Source of the DNA: Methylobacterium marchantiae
GTDB lineage: Bacteria; Pseudomonadota; Alphaproteobacteria; Rhizobiales; Beijerinckiaceae
Direction: 5' to 3'
Length of the DNA stretch: 64,000 nucleotides
Assembly (NCBI RefSeq): GCF_022179405.1
Contig: NZ_BPQT01000005.1
Span: 1-64,000 of the forward strand
Made by a program: the position numbers and the translations under genes. Position 1 is the stretch's first letter. Every line of letters starts with the position of its first letter. Under the pieces are notes generated by a model. That model ran no database searches and was not told where the DNA came from. It was given only the letters and a program-made list of their open reading frames with translations. Below, piece by piece: positions 59,208 through 64,000 of the stretch.

Positions 59208-62200
59208 TCACGCATGGGTAGGGGGCGCGTGGGGATCGTGCTTGTCGGGTGTGGTGTCGTGCGGATCCTTGCCGCGCTTGCGCGCGACCCAGATCAGAAT
59301 GTTGCGGATCGTCACGTAGAAGACCGGGGTGAGGAACAGGCCGAAGAAGGTCGCGCCGATCATGCCGAAGCACACGGCCGTGCCCAGGGCTTGGCGCATT
59401 TCGGCGCCAGGGCCCGTAGCGATGACGAGGGGCACGGTACCCAGGATGAAGGCGAAGGCCGTCATCAGGATCGGGCGCAGGCGCAGGCGGCAGGCTTCCA
59501 CCGCGGCGGCGACCGGCCCTTTCTTTTCCGTCTCTTCCAGTTGGTGCGCGAACTCAACGATCAGGATCGCGTTCTTGGCCGCCAGACCGATGAGCACGAT
59601 CAGTCCGATCTGGGTCAGGATGTTGTTGTCCTGCCCTCTGAACTGCACGGCACCGAGAGCGGAGAGCACACCCGTCGGAACGACGAGGATGATCGCCAAG
59701 GGAAGCGCCCAGGATTCGTACTGTGCCGCCAGAACCAGGAAGACGAGGAGCACGCCGAGACCGAACACGTAGATCGCGGTGTTGCCCGTCGCCTTCTGCT
59801 GGAAGGCGATCTCGGTCCAATCGTAGGCGTACCCCTCGGGCAGGGACTGGGCGATCTTCTCCATGGCGTCGAGGGCTTGGCCTGTCGACACGCCGGGCTT
59901 GGCGTCGCCCTGGATTGGCACCGAGTAGAACAGGTTGAACCGTTGGACGATCTGCGGGCCGGTGATCTCGCGGATGGACGCGAGCGTTCCCATCGGCACG
60001 AGCGCGCCGGTCGAGGAACGGACCTTCAGCCGCTCGATGTCACTCTTCTCCAGACGATAGTTGGCATCGGCCTGAGCGCGGACCTGGTAAATGCGGCCGA
60101 AGGTGTTGAAGTCGTTGACGTAGGCGCCGCCGAGATTGGTCTGCAGCGTCGCGAAGACCGAGGCCAGCGGCACGTTCAGCATCCGCGCCATCGTGCGATC
60201 GATGTCGATGAAGAGCTGCGGTGTGTCGTTGCCGAAGGTCGTGAACACGCGCTGGACGTCGTTGCTCTGGTTGGCCTGGCCGAGAACTTCGTTGGCCGCG
60301 GCCAGCAGTGGGCCGATGGCCGAATTCTGGCGGCTCTCGATCTGCATCTTGAAGCCGCCGCCCGTGCCGAGACCACGGACCGGAGGCGGCGGGATGAACA
60401 GAACCCGTGCCTCCTGGATCGAAGCCGTGGCCTTGAACACGTCGCCGGTAATGGCGGCGGCCGTCCTGCCGGTCGTGGCCCGCTCCTTCGCCCCTTTGAG
60501 GACGAGGAACATCACCGCGCCGTTGGTGGTGTTGGTGAAGGTCGCGCCGTCGAAGCCCGAGATGATGACGGCATCGGCGACGCCGTCGACCTTCAGGGCC
60601 ATATCGGCGGCCCGTCGCACGACGGCGGTGGTGCGCTCCAGCGCCGAGCCCGCCGGCAGCTGGACCACGCCGATGAGATAGCCCTGGTCCTGCTGCGGAA
60701 TGAAGCCGGTGGGCGTCGTCGCGGCCACGTGCAGCGTACCGGCGATGATCACTCCATAGACCACGATCATGCCGAGGAGGCCGATCATGCGTCCGGTCAG
60801 GAAGCCGATCGTGGCGGCGTACCAGTGCGAAAGCCTGTCGAAGCCCCGGTTGAACAGGTCGGCGAGCCAGGCAACGAACCGCGTCAGGAAGAACTTCGGC
60901 TTCGCGTGCTCGTGATGGGGCTTGAGCAGCAGCTTGCAGAGCGCCGGCGACAGGGTCAGCGAGTTGAACATCGAAATGATGGTCGAGGCCGCGATGGTGA
61001 GCGCGAACTGCTTGTAGAACTGGCCCGAGATGCCGGGGATGAAGGCCGTCGGGATGAACACCGCCGACAGGACGAGGGCGATGGCGAGCACCGCGCCGCC
61101 GACCTCATCCATGGTCTTGTGCGCAGCGTCGCCAGGCGACAGCCCCTCGGCCATGTTGCGCTCGACATTCTCCACCACGACGATCGCGTCGTCGACGACG
61201 ATGCCGATGGCGAGGACGAGCCCGAACAGGGTGAGGTTGTTGATCGAGAAGCCGAACGCCTCCATTGCCGCGAAGGTGCCGATCAATGAGACCGGGATCG
61301 CGATCACCGGGATCAGTGCCGTGCGCCAGCTCTGCAGGAAGACGAGCACCACGACGACCACGAGGGCCACGGCCTCGAACAGGGTCTTGTAGACCTCGTG
61401 GACCGATTCTTCGATGAACTCCGTCGGGTTGTAGGCGATCCGGTATTGGACCCCCGGCGGGAAGTTCTTCTTGATCGTCTCCATGGTCGCCCGCACCTGC
61501 GTAGCGGCCTCGAGGGCGTTGGTCCCCGGACGCTGGAACACGCCCACGCCGACCGCGGGGGTCGAATTCAGGAACGACTGGGTGGTGTAGTCCTTCTGGC
61601 CCATCTCGACGCGCGCGATGTCCTTGATGCGCACCAAGCGGCCGTCACTGGCCTTGACGATGACCTCCGTGAACTCGTCGGGGGTCTGGAAGCGGCCCTG
61701 CGACTGGACCACGAGCTGGAAGGCGTTGTCCTTCGGGGCGGGCGGCGCGCCGAGTGCACCGGAGGCGACCTGGACGTTCTGCTCCTGCAGCGCCGAGATC
61801 ACGTCCGTGGTCGACAAGCCGTAGGCGGAGAGCTTGTTCGGGTCGAGCCAGATGCGCAGGGCGTATTCGCTGCCGCCGAACACGGTGATGTCGCCAACGC
61901 CGTCGAGGCGCAGGAGTTCGTCACGGATCCGCAGGTAGATGTAGTTCGAGAGATAGTTCTGGTCGTAGGTGTTGTCCGGCGACAGCAGGTGCACGACCAT
62001 CATCAGGTCGGGCGAGGATTTGCGCACGGTCACGCCGAGGTTGCGCACGTCCGGCGGCAGGCGCGGCTGCGCCACCGACAGGCGGTTCTGCACCAGCACG
62101 TTCGCGATATCGAGGTTGGTGCCGACCTTGAAGGTGACGGTCAGCTGCATGTTGCCGTCGTTGGTCGACAACGACGTCATGTAGAGCATGTTGTCGACGC

Positions 62201-62417
62201 CGTTCACCTCCTGCTCGATGGGCGTCGCGATCGTCGCGGCCACCGTCTCGGCATTGGCGCCCGGATAGGACGCGCGCACCACGACCGTGGGCGGCACGAT
62301 CTCGGGATACTGCGCTACCGGCAGCGACTCGTAGGAGACGTAGCCGAGGATCAGGAAGATGATCGACGTCACCGACGCGAAGATCGGTCGATCGACGAAG
62401 AAGTGTGCAAAGCGCAT
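59208..62417 (-). CDS. RND efflux permease (HAE1/AcrB-MexF-like)
   Basis: This 1069-residue inner-membrane proton-driven pump has the twelve-helix RND architecture with two large periplasmic loops. TM4 carries the conserved acidic pair in AIGIVVDDAIVVVENVERNM, and the N terminus is MRFAHFFVDRPIFASV. It should form a trimer with the adaptor encoded just upstream (141 bases). No outer-membrane TolC-type gene is adjacent, so it probably shares one. The substrate is unknown. Confidence 0.95.
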   Translation of the reverse strand: MRFAHFFVDRPIFASVTSIIFLILGYVSYESLPVAQYPEIVPPTVVVRASYPGANAETVAATIATPIEQEVNGVDNMLYMTSLSTNDGNMQLTVTFKVGTNLDIANVLVQNRLSVAQPRLPPDVRNLGVTVRKSSPDLMMVVHLLSPDNTYDQNYLSNYIYLRIRDELLRLDGVGDITVFGGSEYALRIWLDPNKLSAYGLSTTDVISALQEQNVQVASGALGAPPAPKDNAFQLVVQSQGRFQTPDEFTEVIVKASDGRLVRIKDIARVEMGQKDYTTQSFLNSTPAVGVGVFQRPGTNALEAATQVRATMETIKKNFPPGVQYRIAYNPTEFIEESVHEVYKTLFEAVALVVVVVLVFLQSWRTALIPVIAIPVSLIGTFAAMEAFGFSINNLTLFGLVLAIGIVVDDAIVVVENVERNMAEGLSPGDAAHKTMDEVGGAVLAIALVLSAVFIPTAFIPGISGQFYKQFALTIAASTIISMFNSLTLSPALCKLLLKPHHEHAKPKFFLTRFVAWLADLFNRGFDRLSHWYAATIGFLTGRMIGLLGMIVVYGVIIAGTLHVAATTPTGFIPQQDQGYLIGVVQLPAGSALERTTAVVRRAADMALKVDGVADAVIISGFDGATFTNTTNGAVMFLVLKGAKERATTGRTAAAITGDVFKATASIQEARVLFIPPPPVRGLGTGGGFKMQIESRQNSAIGPLLAAANEVLGQANQSNDVQRVFTTFGNDTPQLFIDIDRTMARMLNVPLASVFATLQTNLGGAYVNDFNTFGRIYQVRAQADANYRLEKSDIERLKVRSSTGALVPMGTLASIREITGPQIVQRFNLFYSVPIQGDAKPGVSTGQALDAMEKIAQSLPEGYAYDWTEIAFQQKATGNTAIYVFGLGVLLVFLVLAAQYESWALPLAIILVVPTGVLSALGAVQFRGQDNNILTQIGLIVLIGLAAKNAILIVEFAHQLEETEKKGPVAAAVEACRLRLRPILMTAFAFILGTVPLVIATGPGAEMRQALGTAVCFGMIGATFFGLFLTPVFYVTIRNILIWVARKRGKDPHDTTPDKHDPHAPPTHA

Positions 62418-62557
62418 CGGTCAAACCTCTCGCCGCAAAGGAGCCCTTGGCCACCTCGGCGGGAATGTTTCTTCGTTCGCCGTCACGGCCCCGCCAGATA
62501 TCGCGCCCCTCATCGAGGCGCGGAGACTGACGCGGCCGGTCTAAGGATCGAGGCGCG

Positions 62558-63706
62558 TCAGGTGCGGCTCGGCGGTAGCGTCGTCGATTCGGCCGTCACC
62601 TTGGCACCGGGCCGGACGCGCGAGAGGCCGTTGACGACCACGTTCTCGTCGCCCTTCAGGCCTTCGCGGATCACGCGGTATCCATCGACCTTCGGCCCCA
62701 GCTTCACGTCGCGGGTGCTCACGGATCCGTCGTCGGCGACGACGTAGACGATACGCTTGTCCTGGTTGGCCGAGACGGCGTCGTCGGGCAGCAGGATTCC
62801 CTGAAACGGCTTCGTGGCGGGCAGCGAGACGATGCCGAACAGGCCCGGCTTGATGAAGCCATCGGGATTCTCGACCGTCGCGCGCAGCAGCACCGTACCG
62901 GTGGCGTTGTCGACCCGGTTGTCCACGAAGTCGAGGACGCCCTTGCGGGTCGGCTTGGTCTCGTTGGTGAGGGCGATGAGGATCGGAACGCCCTTGCCCT
63001 TCTGGGTCTGGCCCATGCCGATGCCGAGGGTCCCCTGGTATTTCAGGAACGAGCGCTCATCGACGGTGAAGCCGAAATAAATCGGGTCTAGGGAGACGAT
63101 CGTCGTCAGCTGAGTCTGGTCGGTGATGACGATGTTGCCTTCGGTGACGAGACGCTGGCTGATGCGGCCGGAGATGGGGGCACGCACCTCCGTGAAGTCG
63201 TAGTTGAGCTGGGCCTGCCGAAGCTGCGCATCGGCGCTGTCGACATTAGCCTGGGCCGTCTGCGACGCCTGACGGCGCTGGTCGGTCACCTGCTCCGAGA
63301 TGTTGCCCGAGCGGCTCAAGGTCTGGGCGCGCTCGAGGTCGGTCTGGGAGAATGTCAGGCCGGCCTGGGCGGAGGTGAGGGCTGCTTTGGCCTGGTCGAG
63401 GGCGGCCTTGTAGGGGCGACGATCGATGACGAAGAGCAGGTCGCCCTTCTTCACCGTGGCGCCGTCTACGAAATTGACCTTTTCGAGATAGCCCGTGACG
63501 CGCGCCCGCACGTCGACGATCTCCACGGGGTCGAACCGGCCGGTGTAGGTATCGGTCTCGACGATTTCCCGGACTACGGGCTTCGCCGTCGTCACCTTGG
63601 GCGGCGGGCCTCCGGGAGCCTGTGCGGAAACTGGCGACGTAAAAGTCAGAAATGCGGCTGACAGGAGGATCGCGGACGACCATCCGGATAGCGGACGCTT
63701 GATCAT
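62558..63706 (-). CDS. RND efflux periplasmic adaptor (MexE/AcrA-like)
   Basis: This 382-residue HlyD/MFP protein has a signal peptide (cleavage near residue 29), a lipoyl-type half-domain pair and an alpha-hairpin (about 100-160: DQAKAALTSAQAGLTFSQTD). The beta-barrel and membrane-proximal domains follow. ATG 63706 gives the signal peptide at the N terminus; the frame to 63976 is a non-coding extension. It links the permease to an outer-membrane channel. Confidence 0.93.
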   Translation of the reverse strand: MIKRPLSGWSSAILLSAAFLTFTSPVSAQAPGGPPPKVTTAKPVVREIVETDTYTGRFDPVEIVDVRARVTGYLEKVNFVDGATVKKGDLLFVIDRRPYKAALDQAKAALTSAQAGLTFSQTDLERAQTLSRSGNISEQVTDQRRQASQTAQANVDSADAQLRQAQLNYDFTEVRAPISGRISQRLVTEGNIVITDQTQLTTIVSLDPIYFGFTVDERSFLKYQGTLGIGMGQTQKGKGVPILIALTNETKPTRKGVLDFVDNRVDNATGTVLLRATVENPDGFIKPGLFGIVSLPATKPFQGILLPDDAVSANQDKRIVYVVADDGSVSTRDVKLGPKVDGYRVIREGLKGDENVVVNGLSRVRPGAKVTAESTTLPPSRT

Positions 63707-63756
63707 GTTGATTTTCCCTGCGCCCAGCGAGCTAAAGGCACCGTTCCCGTGATGTC

Positions 63757-63770
63757 GTGCGTTACCGCAC
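63757..63770 (-). promoter_or_regulatory. short palindrome upstream of the RND operon
   Basis: GTGCG-TTAC-CGCAC is a 5+5 inverted repeat about 50-65 bases upstream of the adaptor ATG. It could be an operator for a TetR-type repressor encoded elsewhere. It is short, so chance is possible. Confidence 0.3.
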
Positions 63771-63849
63771 ATAACCAGAGGATCGATGGGATTGTTGGGT
63801 GGAATACCGGCCGGGCTCCGAAATCGGACACGGTTCGGACGACCGATAT

Positions 63850-64000
63850 TCAGGATTCGACCGTCTCGCCCGCCGAATACCAGTCCTTGAAACCACCGAC
63901 ATAATGCTCCTCGACGGCGAGCCCGGCGGATTGCGCGGCGGCCAGGGCGTGGACCGAGCGTATTCCGGCGGCACACGAGAAGACCGGTCGACGTCCGTCC
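63850..64000 (-). CDS. rhodanese-like sulfurtransferase, C-terminal part
   Basis: The last 49 codons of a minus-strand gene are in the window, with the 5' part cut by the edge. The visible sequence has the rhodanese active-site loop (F-S-C-A-A-G-I-R-S with catalytic cysteine), followed by a helix (VHALAAAQSAGL) and a final GGFKDWYSAGE. This matches single-domain rhodaneses that handle persulfide sulfur. It is the gene upstream of the RND adaptor on the same strand, about 140 bases away. Confidence 0.8.
   Translation of the reverse strand, partial: DGRRPVFSCAAGIRSVHALAAAQSAGLAVEEHYVGGFKDWYSAGETVES

Noticed and set aside
58911-61289. 792-codon plus-strand open frame
   Set aside because: It runs antisense through the tRNA and the RND permease, whose motifs are clear on the minus strand.
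62558-63976. N-terminal extension of the RND adaptor to 63976
   Set aside because: The extra 90 residues are Arg-rich, precede a complete signal peptide and overlap the rhodanese gene on the same strand.

Overview
The window is 64 kb of high-GC chromosome from an alphaproteobacterium, most likely a Methylobacterium/Methylorubrum-type member of the Hyphomicrobiales. This assignment is inferred from gene content: an alphaproteobacterial Tad pilus locus, a hisB-DUF2628-hisH-hisA block, petABC with a Cbp3-type chaperone, an ihfA-MerR pair, CheZ, DUF2076, and TIGR02281-type aspartic protease and Omp25-like families. No phage, insertion sequence, CRISPR array or rRNA operon is visible. Coding density is high and nearly all genes are ordinary chromosomal genes.

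Layout. 0-10 kb: a Tad/Flp pilus locus, all on the minus strand, in the order flp pilin, cpaA, cpaB, cpaC, cpaD, cpaE, cpaF, tadB, tadC. A divergent gene encodes an isolated copy of the secretin N-terminal domain. 10-24 kb: phosphohexomutase, a retropepsin-like protease, rplY-pth, a ribbon-helix-helix antitoxin with a PIN toxin interrupted by an in-frame amber stop, ychF, a tandem MaoC hydratase, mtnA, cheZ, an L,D-transpeptidase, a DUF2076 protein, an outer-membrane beta-barrel protein, pgeF and a coiled-coil protein. 24-36 kb: a tiny gene with a near-perfect Shine-Dalgarno, an acyltransferase, a Rieske oxygenase, an MBL-fold hydrolase, hslU and hslV separated by a chemoreceptor gene, a RecD-like helicase overlapping hemF, and a YiaA-like plus PspA envelope-stress pair.

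36-48 kb: trmL, an ABC exporter overlapping a MATE exporter, petABC (cytochrome bc1), mtnP, the partial his cluster and bamE. 48-52.5 kb: a bc1 assembly chaperone, DUF177/YceD, plsX, fabH, ihfA and a MerR regulator. 52.7-58.7 kb: a small secreted protein, the prkA-yeaH-spoVR stationary-phase/stress triad and a PilZ protein. 58.9-64 kb: tRNA-Pro(GGG), an RND efflux permease with its adaptor, and the 3' end of a rhodanese gene cut by the window edge.

The genes form several functional groups: surface attachment (Tad pilus), respiration (bc1 and its chaperone), lipid and envelope biogenesis (plsX/fabH, bamE, L,D-transpeptidase, pgeF, RND), stress and proteostasis (HslVU, PspA, PrkA triad), and amino-acid or methylthio salvage (his, mtnA, mtnP). 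I do not see a clearly new multi-gene system. The least explained items are the 24-codon gene at 24.4-24.5 kb with its own terminator, the amber-interrupted PIN toxin beside an intact antitoxin, the repeated operator-like motif upstream of pspA, and palindromes upstream of petA and prkA.
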